64,000 nt of DNA, from the NCBI GenBank assembly GCA_963841945.1, contig CAWJFC010000029.1, forward strand, positions 231,871 to 295,870, read 5' to 3'. The position numbers and the translations under genes were made by a program. This document shows positions 1 to 7,897 of this stretch, in pieces (the first letter of the stretch is position 1; every line of letters begins with the position of its first letter). This DNA is from Acidiflorens sp963841945. Lineage in GTDB: Bacteria; Acidobacteriota; Terriglobia; Terriglobales; Acidobacteriaceae. The notes below the pieces were generated by a model that saw only the letters and a program-made list of their open reading frames with translations, was not told the DNA's origin and did not search any database.

Positions 1-860
1 AGCGAAATCAATAGAAATCCCAAAATAAATTTCGGAAACTTCTTCCACAAAAACGCGGCTTTATTCTGCACCGTTTGCGCCTGACCTTTTCCCGCCCAAT
101 AAATTGCATATGCCAGCACCACAAATCCGATCATCGCATTCCGCGCCGTCTTGGCCAGCACCGCGACTTTGCCCGCCGCATCCGAATACAACGCCCCCGC
201 CGCCGTCGCCTCCGCCGTGTTGTCCACGCCCAGCCCCGCCCATAATCCGTAGGACACGTCGTTCATGTGTAGGCCATGCGCAATCGCCGGAAACGTGAAC
301 AGCGCCAGCGCTCCCAGCGCCAGGATCGCCGCAATCGCAAACGACGAATCCTCGTCATCCGCGTCGATCGCTCCCTTGGCCGCAATAATGGCCGAGACGC
401 CACAAATCGACGATCCAATCGCCAGCAGCGAAATCAGCTTCGGCTTCAACCCAAAGAGTTTTCCGAGAAATGTCATCAGCGCCAGCGAAAGTGCAATCTC
501 CACCACCACCAGCCCGAGGCTGATCCCTCCCAGCTTCAGCATATCCGCCAAAACAAAACGCGCCCCCAGCAGCACAATCCCAAGCTTCAGCCAGAATTCG
601 TAGGTCGCGATCCCCGCCTGAAAAACTTCCGGAATCGTCAGCGCGTTTGAGATCGCCAGTCCAATCAGAATCGCCCACAAAACATACTCGATGTTGGGAA
701 ATATCCAGTGATGCGCCTTGGCATAGGTGTTCACGGTCCGTTCAAGGACCTTCGCCGCATAGCCGATACCCGCCAGCAGAAACACACCCGGCAGAATTTT
801 CAGCGCATTCAGCGCTCGATTGTCAGACTCCGCGCGCCACAACGATGTTGAGGAAGCCAT
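1..860 (-). CDS. yeiH: YeiH-family putative sulfate/sulfite exporter (3' end cut by window)
   Basis: About 286 residues are visible; the C-terminus lies outside the window. The protein is strongly hydrophobic with about eight candidate membrane segments. It carries family hallmarks of PF03601 (YeiH/YadS, annotated as putative sulfate exporters): a GSSICGVSAI motif near residue 145 and a WAGLGVDNTAEATAAG segment near residue 200. The ATG start at 858-860 is preceded by GGAG eight bases upstream. It lies downstream of a 42-codon membrane-protein gene on the same strand and is divergent from a cysteine dioxygenase, so export of sulfite or sulfate made from cysteine is a reasonable inference. The family assignment is confident; the substrate is not proven by sequence. 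Confidence 0.85.
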   Translation of the reverse strand, partial: MASSTSLWRAESDNRALNALKILPGVFLLAGIGYAAKVLERTVNTYAKAHHWIFPNIEYVLWAILIGLAISNALTIPEVFQAGIATYEFWLKLGIVLLGARFVLADMLKLGGISLGLVVVEIALSLALMTFLGKLFGLKPKLISLLAIGSSICGVSAIIAAKGAIDADDEDSSFAIAAILALGALALFTFPAIAHGLHMNDVSYGLWAGLGVDNTAEATAAGALYSDAAGKVAVLAKTARNAMIGFVVLAYAIYWAGKGQAQTVQNKAAFLWKKFPKFILGFLLIS

Positions 861-956
861 AACTAGTCTCCGTAAGAAATCGAATCTCCTGGCCGCACTA
901 CGTGTAACTTCCTGTCCTTAGTCGTCAATTCTTCTCCTGGATCATGAAACCGGCCC

Positions 957-1085
957 CTACCAGGGCACACTCTTCAAGACTTCGAACTTCACCAGCAGCG
1001 CCAGCACCAGCGCGGCCAGCACCGCCCATTCGTCGAGCGAAAGCCATGGGCTCCTGCTCGGTGGCGTAGATGGATTCGTCGGCAT
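957..1085 (-). CDS. 42-residue single-pass membrane protein upstream of yeiH
   Basis: A short frame opens with MPTNPSTPPSRSPWLSL and continues into one hydrophobic helix (WAVLAALVLALLV), ending FEVLKSVPW. The start is well supported: AGGAGA sits seven bases before the ATG. Most of the chain is the predicted membrane segment, with a proline/serine-rich N-terminal tail. It precedes the exporter by about 95 bases on the same strand and probably shares its promoter, so a small accessory or stabilising subunit, comparable to KdpF-type peptides, is a guess. No family is recognised. It is too short for most gene callers. Confidence 0.6.
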   Translation of the reverse strand: MPTNPSTPPSRSPWLSLDEWAVLAALVLALLVKFEVLKSVPW

Positions 1086-1288
1086 AACGATTTCTCCTGA
1101 TTGATTGACTGACTCTTGCTTAACCTATTGCTTGAACAATTGCTGATTGACTGCGCCGCACCCACCACGGCCTCGCTGAATCCGCTCCGCGAATGAACAG
1201 ACATGGAAGCGCTCAATGCCGCGTCAATCCAGGGGATTTACCGCTTCGCGCCAACCACAGGGGATGGGATCGGCGCCTCGTCTCGCAC

Positions 1289-1318
1289 TATTTAACTAGC
1301 CACCCGGATGCTTGTCAA
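1289..1318 (-). promoter_or_regulatory. Candidate sigma-70 promoter for the small membrane protein/yeiH operon
   Basis: Read on the minus strand, TTGACA (1318-1313) is followed after 18 bases by TAAATA (1294-1289). This is the best promoter-like pair in the divergent region and leaves a leader of about 200 bases before the ATG at 1085. A TATAAT also occurs further upstream on the same strand (1338-1333) but has no good -35. Confidence 0.45.
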
Positions 1319-1442
1319 GTGATCTTATCGAGATTATATACAATAGGGATTGTCTACCATAGAACGAGTCGGCCGGAGAGCCCTGAGTTCCCTCTTCCCG
1401 TCCTCCCGCGCTCGCACGCCCGGCAAACAATTCAATTTCCTC

Positions 1443-1471
1443 TTGACAATTTCTCGACGCTTGTCTATCTT
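1443..1471 (+). promoter_or_regulatory. Candidate sigma-70 promoter for cysteine dioxygenase
   Basis: TTGACA at 1443-1448, a 17-base spacer, then TATCTT at 1466-1471. The spacing is ideal and the -35 is consensus. The perfect palindrome at 1471-1491 begins at the last base of the -10 and covers the expected transcription start, which is the classic place for a repressor. Confidence 0.6.
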
Positions 1472-1491
1472 GTCTACTATATTAGTAGACA
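1471..1491. promoter_or_regulatory. Perfect 21-bp palindromic operator over the cysteine dioxygenase start site
   Basis: Arms TGTCTACTA and TAGTAGACA are perfect reverse complements around a central TAT. An extra half-site TGTCTA lies at 1462-1467, and another at 1351-1356 nearer the divergent operon. The arrangement suggests a dimeric repressor acting on the plus-strand promoter and perhaps on both. The regulator is not encoded in the window. An Rrf2-type sulfur or redox regulator is only a guess from the sulfur context. Confidence 0.7.
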
Positions 1492-1550
1492 TTTATACGC
1501 ATACAACAAACTGCCGACGCCCCCCCACTCTTCGGCCAAGGAAATTAAGA

Positions 1551-2201
1551 ATGACTCCCGCATTGGACGTGCATCCGCTTAAATCGCGCATCGGGGACTT
1601 CATCGCCGGCCTCCAGGACCTCGAGCATCATCCCATCACCACCTCGCTGGTTTTGGATTTCCTCGCCGACACGCGCCTTTCCCCCGAGGCGCTCGCTCCT
1701 TATATCTGGTGGAGCTCCGAACGCTATACCCGCAATCTCATTTACCGCGACCAGCGCTTCGAGGTCCTCGCGCTCTGCTGGATGCCCGGCCAGCACACCC
1801 CCATTCATACTCACAACGGGCAGCTCGGTTGGGTCACGGTGGTCCAGGGCGAACTTGAATGCCGAGATTACCGATTCATAAAGCCGCCCGCCGAGCCCAC
1901 CCTTCCGGCAAAGAACTCTGCGGTTGCTCAGGCTCCGCCGGCCTTATCCCGCCGTGTGGAGGTGGAACTCGTCGCCCGCGCCACCTGCGTCGCCGATGGC
2001 ACCGTGTCCGTCGTCGACCACCGGCAGACCACCCACCAGATTGCCAATCTTGAGCGCTCCCGCCATGGCAGCGTTAGCCTGCACGTCTATTCCAGGCCGA
2101 TCGACTCGTGCGTCCTCTTCGATGAGAAGACCCGATGTTGGGAGCGCCGCCCGTTGCACTACCACAGCGCCGATGGAGTCCTTCTCGGCCAAGCCGCATA
2201 A
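1551..2201 (+). CDS. Cysteine dioxygenase family protein
   Basis: A 216-residue cupin. The metal-binding segment PGQHTPIHTHNGQLGWVTVV has the HxH pattern of bacterial cysteine dioxygenases (PF05995). The C-terminal third has LHVYSRPID, the region that holds the conserved active-site tyrosine of the family. Enzymes of this type oxidise the cysteine thiol to cysteine sulfinate with O2 and Fe(II) in the cytosol. The start at 1551 is chosen over an upstream in-frame ATG at 1350 because that one would precede the promoter and operator, and because AAGGAA lies correctly before 1551. With the divergent exporter it forms a likely cysteine-sulfur disposal module. A 3-mercaptopropionate dioxygenase activity cannot be excluded from sequence. 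Confidence 0.85.
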   Translation: MTPALDVHPLKSRIGDFIAGLQDLEHHPITTSLVLDFLADTRLSPEALAPYIWWSSERYTRNLIYRDQRFEVLALCWMPGQHTPIHTHNGQLGWVTVVQGELECRDYRFIKPPAEPTLPAKNSAVAQAPPALSRRVEVELVARATCVADGTVSVVDHRQTTHQIANLERSRHGSVSLHVYSRPIDSCVLFDEKTRCWERRPLHYHSADGVLLGQAA

Positions 2202-2284
2202 GCGACTCACCCTGGCATGCGCCTGGATAAACGAACACTGACCAGTGGCGGCAACCACACAGACTTTGGAGGTCAGAGAGGAAC

Positions 2285-2620
2285 ATGGAGGTCACAGAGA
2301 AGATGGATCAAGCGAGCCGGTTAATCAATCTGAGCTTCATCATTCGCACCAATGGCGAGATCGTGCCGGCCATGCCCGACGATGACGAGTTCTCGCCCCA
2401 GCAGATACGCGACTATGTCGCCGGCCCTCCGGAGTTGTTCTGCCAGACCCACGACGGCTTCTTCCTCTTCCATAACAAAGAGGGCAAACAGCGCGGACTG
2501 CCAGCCAACGAATTAGCCACCGCCATGTACCTCAAGCCCCGCCAGCACGAAGGCAGCTTACTCGGCAGAGTTCTGGTCGCACATCCGGATCATATTGCTT
2601 CCTACTGGAAGGGGGAGTAA
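2285..2620 (+). CDS. Small DUF3846-like protein
   Basis: Up to 111 residues, without signal peptide or membrane helix. The segment FHNKEGKQRGLPANELATAM, followed by GSLLGRVLVA, resembles the DUF3846 pattern of small bacterial and phage proteins of unknown role. Two starts are possible: ATG 2285 (GAGAGGA just upstream) or ATG 2303 (GGAGGT ten bases upstream). The gene follows cysteine dioxygenase by 83 bases on the same strand and may be co-transcribed. A hairpin with a short T run follows at 2693-2711. No function can be assigned. Confidence 0.65.
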   Translation: MEVTEKMDQASRLINLSFIIRTNGEIVPAMPDDDEFSPQQIRDYVAGPPELFCQTHDGFFLFHNKEGKQRGLPANELATAMYLKPRQHEGSLLGRVLVAHPDHIASYWKGE

Positions 2621-2644
2621 CCGGCCGGAAGGACCCAGGTTGGC

Positions 2645-2676
2645 GGAATCCCGCAACGTGCCACAAGCGGGATTCC
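2645..2676. repeat. Inverted repeat, 10-bp perfect stem
   Basis: GGAATCCCGC and GCGGGATTCC are perfect complements separated by 12 bases, just after the DUF3846-like gene. There is no T run, so it is more like a REP-type palindrome than a terminator. Confidence 0.6.
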
Positions 2677-2692
2677 CCACCTTGTGAGCGTC

Positions 2693-2711
2693 CGGGGTGC
2701 CACCCCGTTTT
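2693..2711 (+). terminator. Possible intrinsic terminator after the cysteine dioxygenase/DUF3846-like genes
   Basis: CGGGGTG and CACCCCG form a tight GC stem followed directly by TTTT. The loop is very short, so in practice the stem would be CGGGG/CCCCG with a TGCCA loop. Moderate support. Confidence 0.4.
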
Positions 2712-3235
2712 CAATGCCCAATGCACGCCCTGTCAACTTGACAGAATCCCGGCTCACGGACCCCCTGATTCCAGGGCAAGCGACCGACGTCGAACTGGCA
2801 AGTCCTTTCCCACCAGATAGATCGCTGTAAGTACCTCATTCTAAAACTGCGCCCCGCAAACCCCAGCTAACTCCAGCATTCTCAGAGCCGAACCAGGGTG
2901 AAAGAAGTGCCCCATAACCAGACAGTAAAAGTCTTTCACCGAGAAATCCACGATTTCCTCACTTTTCACCGCCACCTAAAATCAACTTTATTTCCTTCGC
3001 ACTCCCTTCGCCATCGACACCCAATCGTGTCATGACAATAATGTACGTATACACAAACCTCAGAACGGGAGCGCGAAAAACTCCTTGACTTAGCCGCGCA
3101 ATAAGCCCAACCATGAAAACAGTACGCACAGAGCGTTCCGCACAGTCGGCTCTTCGAAAAATGAAAAGGGGGGCACATACGCCGCGAGCTCTGAAAAGCG
3201 GCTTCTAACCCTCATGGGATCAGGACTTTGCCCCT

Positions 3236-3367
3236 AAGTCTTCATTCCGCCATACTTTGCAAGGCAAGAAAACGCTAAATCTCCAAAAACCAGACCTAAC
3301 TACCTATCAACCAAGGAGTTGCAAGAACTAAGTACAAGTCCTTATTTTCGCGTACTTTGCGAGGAAA
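3236..3367. repeat. Degenerate 32-bp direct repeat inside a gene-free region (2712-3461)
   Basis: The 750-base stretch between the DUF3846-like gene and nuoB holds no credible gene. Two copies of a 32-base motif, starting AAGTC and containing TACTTTGC and AGG, begin exactly 100 bases apart at 3236 and 3336 and match at about 23 of 32 positions. The second copy contains AAGTCCTTATTTT, the reverse complement of the motif repeated near 7.63 kb. Nature unknown. Confidence 0.4.
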
Positions 3368-3397
3368 ATTACTCTAAGTTGATGATTCCATTAGACC

Positions 3398-3428
3398 GGG
3401 GTAGGTGGGGGGGAGGGGGGGAGTGGGG
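3398..3428 (+). other. G-quadruplex-prone tract downstream of nuoB
   Basis: Four G runs of 4, 7, 7 and 4 bases, separated by loops of 5, 1 and 3 bases, lie on the plus strand 34 bases beyond the nuoB stop codon. nuoB is read from the other strand, so its transcript would carry the C-rich version. The pattern meets the usual G4 rule, but folding is untested. Confidence 0.6.
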
Positions 3429-3461
3429 TAGCTCCGGTTACAAACCGCCCAGGCAAAATAG

Positions 3462-4034
3462 CTATTCGCCGGCGGGAACCAGATTCAGCGCCTTCTTCAG
3501 CGTCCCACGCTCCGTCATGATCTTGTCCTGTAGCAACGTGATCGCATAGATGAGCTGCTCCGGACGGGGTGGGCACCCCGGAACATAAATGTCGACCGGA
3601 ATCACCTGATTCACGCTCTGCACCAGAGCATAGTTATTAAACACCCCGCCCGAAGTCGCGCACGCGCCCATCGAGATCACCCACTTCGGTTCCGGCATCT
3701 GCTCCCAAAGCTGCCGAATTACCGGAGCCATCTTCTGCGACACGCGCCCCGCAATGATCATCAGATCCGATTGCCGCGGTGAAGGCCGAAAAACTTCCGC
3801 GCCAAAGCGCGCAATGTCAAAGCGCGAAGCGCCCATCGACATCATCTCGATCGCGCAGCAAGCCAAGCCAAACGTCATTGGCCAGATCGAGTTCTTGCGC
3901 ATCCAGTTCACCGTCGAATCAAGCGTAGTCATCACCACGCCTTCCGGAACAGGATTCCCAAAGACAAGCTCCTTGACCACACGCTTGCCGTCTTCGACGT
4001 CGATATAAGGACCAAGATTCAGTTCTTGCGGCAT
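3462..4034 (-). CDS. nuoB: NADH-quinone oxidoreductase subunit B, standing alone
   Basis: A 190-residue protein with the complete NuoB (PSST) signature. The tandem cysteines in FGLACCAIEMM, the cysteine in SMGACATSGGVF and the cysteine in YVPGCPPRPEQL are the ligands of cluster N2, the last iron-sulfur centre before quinone in complex I. ATG is at 4034 with AGGAG close upstream. No other nuo gene is adjacent: upstream is a palindromic element and downstream a 750-base gap. In most bacteria nuoB sits in a nuoA-N operon, so this is either a dispersed complex I subunit or a second copy. All cluster ligands are intact, so decay is not indicated. Confidence 0.95.
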   Translation of the reverse strand: MPQELNLGPYIDVEDGKRVVKELVFGNPVPEGVVMTTLDSTVNWMRKNSIWPMTFGLACCAIEMMSMGASRFDIARFGAEVFRPSPRQSDLMIIAGRVSQKMAPVIRQLWEQMPEPKWVISMGACATSGGVFNNYALVQSVNQVIPVDIYVPGCPPRPEQLIYAITLLQDKIMTERGTLKKALNLVPAGE

Positions 4035-4164
4035 ACAGCTCCTATTCTAAACGCGTTTGCGGTTGGGAGGAAGCCAGATTGGAATAAGTGGCCTGTCGCA
4101 GAACAATCGTTACTAGAGCGAGGATTGGTTTACCTATTTGGGATTGGTTTACTTGATTTGGGAG

Positions 4165-4217
4165 GGCACGACTTCAGTCGTGCCGCCCAGAGCTTTAATC
4201 CCGCGGGCTTCAGCCCC
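4165..4217. repeat. REP-like double palindrome
   Basis: GGCACGAC-TTCA-GTCGTGCC (4165-4184) is a perfect 8-bp stem. It is followed by GGGC-TTCA-GCCC (4206-4216) inside CGCGGGCTTCAGCCCC. Both loops contain TTCA. It sits between nuoB and the basic protein gene, a 366-base stretch with no gene. Elements with these cores are common between genes in acidobacterial genomes, as far as I recall. Confidence 0.6.
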
Positions 4218-4400
4218 TGGGGGATTCTGCAGACCGGGAACGAACTCGCCGCGACAGGCCACTAGCGAGGAGTGGAACCAGGAAGGATTGGAACCATGGA
4301 AAATTGGAAGCAAGGAAGACGGAAGAATATCAGGACAAGAAAAGACCGAGCCGATTGGGTTCGGCTCGGTCCGGAACTGGGACCTGAAACTGAATGTCCG

Positions 4401-4898
4401 TTACGCGACCGCGCGAGTTTGCGCCGCTTTTCGTGCGGCCTGCGAACGGCCCCGATTCCCTTTCGTCGCGACCGCTTTCATCGCCGAGCGATGGCGAGCT
4501 TCCGCTCCGCGCGCTCGTGCCGTGCTCCGCGCTTGCCGGCTCAAAGATTTGGTCGAAGCTGCGCTGCTGCCTTCGCGCTTCAGAGCCTTACTGATGGCCC
4601 GCGAGCGCCGCGCGGAAGGCTTCTTGCGAGCGCCCGCTTGTCCTTTTTTCAGATCGCGATTCGCCTTTGTGCGCGTCTCCTCCGAGGTCTTGCCCGCCTT
4701 CGGCACACTCAGCTTCACGCCCGCGCGCCGCGCCTTCGAGAGCCCGATTGCAATCGCCTGCTTGGTCGATTCTGCTCCATGTTTGCCCTCGCGAATGTGA
4801 TGTATCTCTTCACGAACAAACTCGCCCGCCTGCGTGCTCGGGGATTTCCCTTCCCGAGCGTCTTCCCGTGCGCGTTCCATGGTTTCTTTCTCTGGCAT
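4401..4898 (-). CDS. Basic Lys/Arg/Ala/Ser-rich protein, DUF6496-like
   Basis: 165 residues, very rich in Arg, Lys, Ala and Ser, especially after residue 60. The recognisable part is STKQAIAIGLSKARRAGVKL (about 44-63), the core of small DUF6496-type proteins; before it comes an acidic and basic charged segment. The C-terminal hundred residues look disordered, reminiscent of histone H1-like nucleoid proteins, so DNA or RNA binding is plausible but inferred. The start at 4898 has AGAGGAG ten bases upstream. There is no signal peptide. It stands alone between nuoB and the exosortase gene. Confidence 0.6.
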   Translation of the reverse strand: MPEKETMERAREDAREGKSPSTQAGEFVREEIHHIREGKHGAESTKQAIAIGLSKARRAGVKLSVPKAGKTSEETRTKANRDLKKGQAGARKKPSARRSRAISKALKREGSSAASTKSLSRQARSTARARGAEARHRSAMKAVATKGNRGRSQAARKAAQTRAVA

Positions 4899-4997
4899 GA
4901 TTGTCTGCTCCTCTTTCCAGCATACAAAGACTCAAGCCGCGTGATGAATCGGCGACTTCCTGTAATCTGCAAGGCTCTTTCCCGTAGTCGGATTTTG

Positions 4998-6446
4998 CTA
5001 ATGGCAAGGCGGATATTTACTGCTCGAAACAGGCTGAGGCTTCGAAGTATCCGCTTTCGCCTCATTCGACGGGCCGCTGAGCACGCCCTTTTTGGCCGAG
5101 ACTGGTTTTACGTAGTATGCGACGACGTAATAGTAAATGGTATTGTCGCTGACCCGATCATCGACGCATCCAGTGCCGGAAATCGCATTCTCCGTAACGA
5201 TCTGGCAGTCGTCGCAGGCCGAGATCGGAGACTTGATACCTGGCTTCGCGCGCCGGAAGACGCAATATCCAGCCGCGTTCTTCTTGGGATCGACCACCGT
5301 TTTGCTGGCGTTCCAGCTCAGAATCACCGTGTGGTTTCCCGTTGAGGTCGAGGAAATCGTCGGAGTCTTAAGCCCATCCGTCGGACAAACCAGGATCGTC
5401 GATGGAACGGAAGTTGGAGTCTTTGCGGAGGATTGACCAGCAGCCTGAATTGTTCCACTGTTTTGCGAGGCGCTCGCGACTTGAAGGTTGGCATCCGATT
5501 TAAGAGCTGCCTGCGCACTCGCCACGGTGCCTTGCGACACCATGAAGGCCAGGACTATAACCGCGATCCGGATCGCCAGCTTCTCGCTCCGTTTGAGAAC
5601 CCAAATCAAGCCGAACACGATGATCAGCGCAGCCCCGAAGAATATGATTCCACCTTGGTGATGCAGTCTGCCGGTGAGATATCCGGGATCGACGCGCGTT
5701 CCGAGCATGGCAATGACAAAGATGCGCAGCCCATTCTTAGCCACCGAAAGCGGAACGGCAATCGCCACCAGCAGTGCTTTTCGCCATATTGTCCGGAGTA
5801 GAACCTGGGTCAGGAACATGGTCGTTACAAGTAGCATGGAACTCGATCGAATACTGCTGCACTCCTGCGCAACCTCAACGGTCAGCCCTGGGATCGTAAG
5901 GATAACGCCATCCTGCGAAACCGGAATGCCGAACGCAGTAAACAGCCAATGCGCCGAGAGAGCCGAGCCCTGTTGCAGAAGATTGATGATGACGTTCAGC
6001 AGAACCGCCGGAATCGGCACCAGCCAAAACAGGAAGCAAAGAGGAAAGATCAGCGCGCGTGCGACTCGAGATCCGAGACATAGAACGCAGGCACCGATCC
6101 AGAAGAGCACCAGAGCAAGCATACGGATTGAGAGCAGTTCATCGGCCCGCAGAAAGCGCAGCCCCCAGATCGTGCAAACACCAGAACCAACTGCGATCCC
6201 CATCAATACGCAGCCCGCCCCAACAGCAGGCGAAATCAGTCCCCGCAACGACGGCCAATCCAGAAAGATCAACGTGGCGCTGAGCGGGAGAATCAACAGA
6301 ATGTGCGTGTACTGATCATCCCGCAGCGCCAGGAGGAAGGTAGCCAGCAACGTCTGCCATCCAACGACTACGGAAGCGCCGAGAAGCAGTGCGAGAGTCA
6401 AGCCAGGTCTGGGCAGCCCGGTCCTTTGTATACGCATTTGTTCCAT
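4998..6446 (-). CDS. Exosortase with appended fibronectin-like C-terminal domain
   Basis: 482 residues from the ATG at 6446, which lies 13 bases after the wecB stop. Residues about 15-300 form the polytopic exosortase core (EpsH family) with its catalytic set: Cys196 in VAQECSSIRSS, Arg241 in NGLRIF, and His262/263 in GRLHHQGG. Exosortases are membrane transpeptidases that process PEP-CTERM-type sorting signals. After the last helix the chain continues into a Ser/Thr/Ala-rich linker and a domain at about 345-450 with the fibronectin III look of other secreted proteins here (VILSWNAS, AAGYCVFRR, NTIYYYVVAYYV), plus four cysteines. An upstream in-frame start at 6479 would overlap wecB. The extra domain is unusual for the family. 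No PEP-CTERM substrate was seen in this window. Confidence 0.85.
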   Translation of the reverse strand: MEQMRIQRTGLPRPGLTLALLLGASVVVGWQTLLATFLLALRDDQYTHILLILPLSATLIFLDWPSLRGLISPAVGAGCVLMGIAVGSGVCTIWGLRFLRADELLSIRMLALVLFWIGACVLCLGSRVARALIFPLCFLFWLVPIPAVLLNVIINLLQQGSALSAHWLFTAFGIPVSQDGVILTIPGLTVEVAQECSSIRSSSMLLVTTMFLTQVLLRTIWRKALLVAIAVPLSVAKNGLRIFVIAMLGTRVDPGYLTGRLHHQGGIIFFGAALIIVFGLIWVLKRSEKLAIRIAVIVLAFMVSQGTVASAQAALKSDANLQVASASQNSGTIQAAGQSSAKTPTSVPSTILVCPTDGLKTPTISSTSTGNHTVILSWNASKTVVDPKKNAAGYCVFRRAKPGIKSPISACDDCQIVTENAISGTGCVDDRVSDNTIYYYVVAYYVKPVSAKKGVLSGPSNEAKADTSKPQPVSSSKYPPCH

Positions 6447-6459
6447 GATGCCTACTGAC

Positions 6460-7524
<1,065 letters not shown>

Positions 7525-7613
7525 GAGACCTTAGACTGAGGTATTTTCCGGGGATTTGCAACGGCAACGCCGAAGCTGAATGCAGACTGCTTTTTTCTCC
7601 ATCCCCCTCTAGA

Positions 7614-7680
7614 TTGATCTTTGAAAAATAAGGACTTAGCGTCCAACTCTCGCTTGATCTTTGAATCGAAAGGACTTAGC
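7614..7680. repeat. Two 27-bp direct repeats upstream of wecB
   Basis: Two copies of TTGATCTTTGAA-n4-AAGGACTTAGC begin at 7614 and 7654, exactly 40 bases apart. The intervening bases differ, so this is not simple slippage. They lie in the 373-base gap between wecB and the phosphoesterase, about 90 bases upstream of the wecB start, and could be protein-binding sites or a dispersed repeat family. A related sequence occurs inverted at 3336-3348. The rest of the gap is AT-rich and holds no gene. Confidence 0.5.
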
Positions 7681-7897
7681 CGTATGGTTATATAAGTGTA
7701 TATGAATGTTTCACTTAGCGGTAAGTTTCAGTCAATTTAGTTACCACTAAGTTACTATACGAGTGCGATCGTCGTAAGATATTTATTTTGCAATAAATAC
7801 GGCTTCACTAACGAAACTCGATGAATTGGCTTCGACGTTAATCTTTCGCCGGATGACGGGCACGTGGGAGGTAATCCACAACCGCGAGTCTTTGTTC

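Noticed and set aside
1350..1550. N-terminal extension of cysteine dioxygenase from ATG 1350
   Set aside because: It would start upstream of the promoter and operator, is Arg/Ser-rich unlike the family, and lacks a ribosome site.
4272..5345. Long plus-strand open frame of 357 codons, rich in Arg
   Set aside because: It lies antisense to the basic DUF6496-like gene and the exosortase 3' end. Its composition is a mirror of those GC-rich genes and it has no domain or ribosome site.
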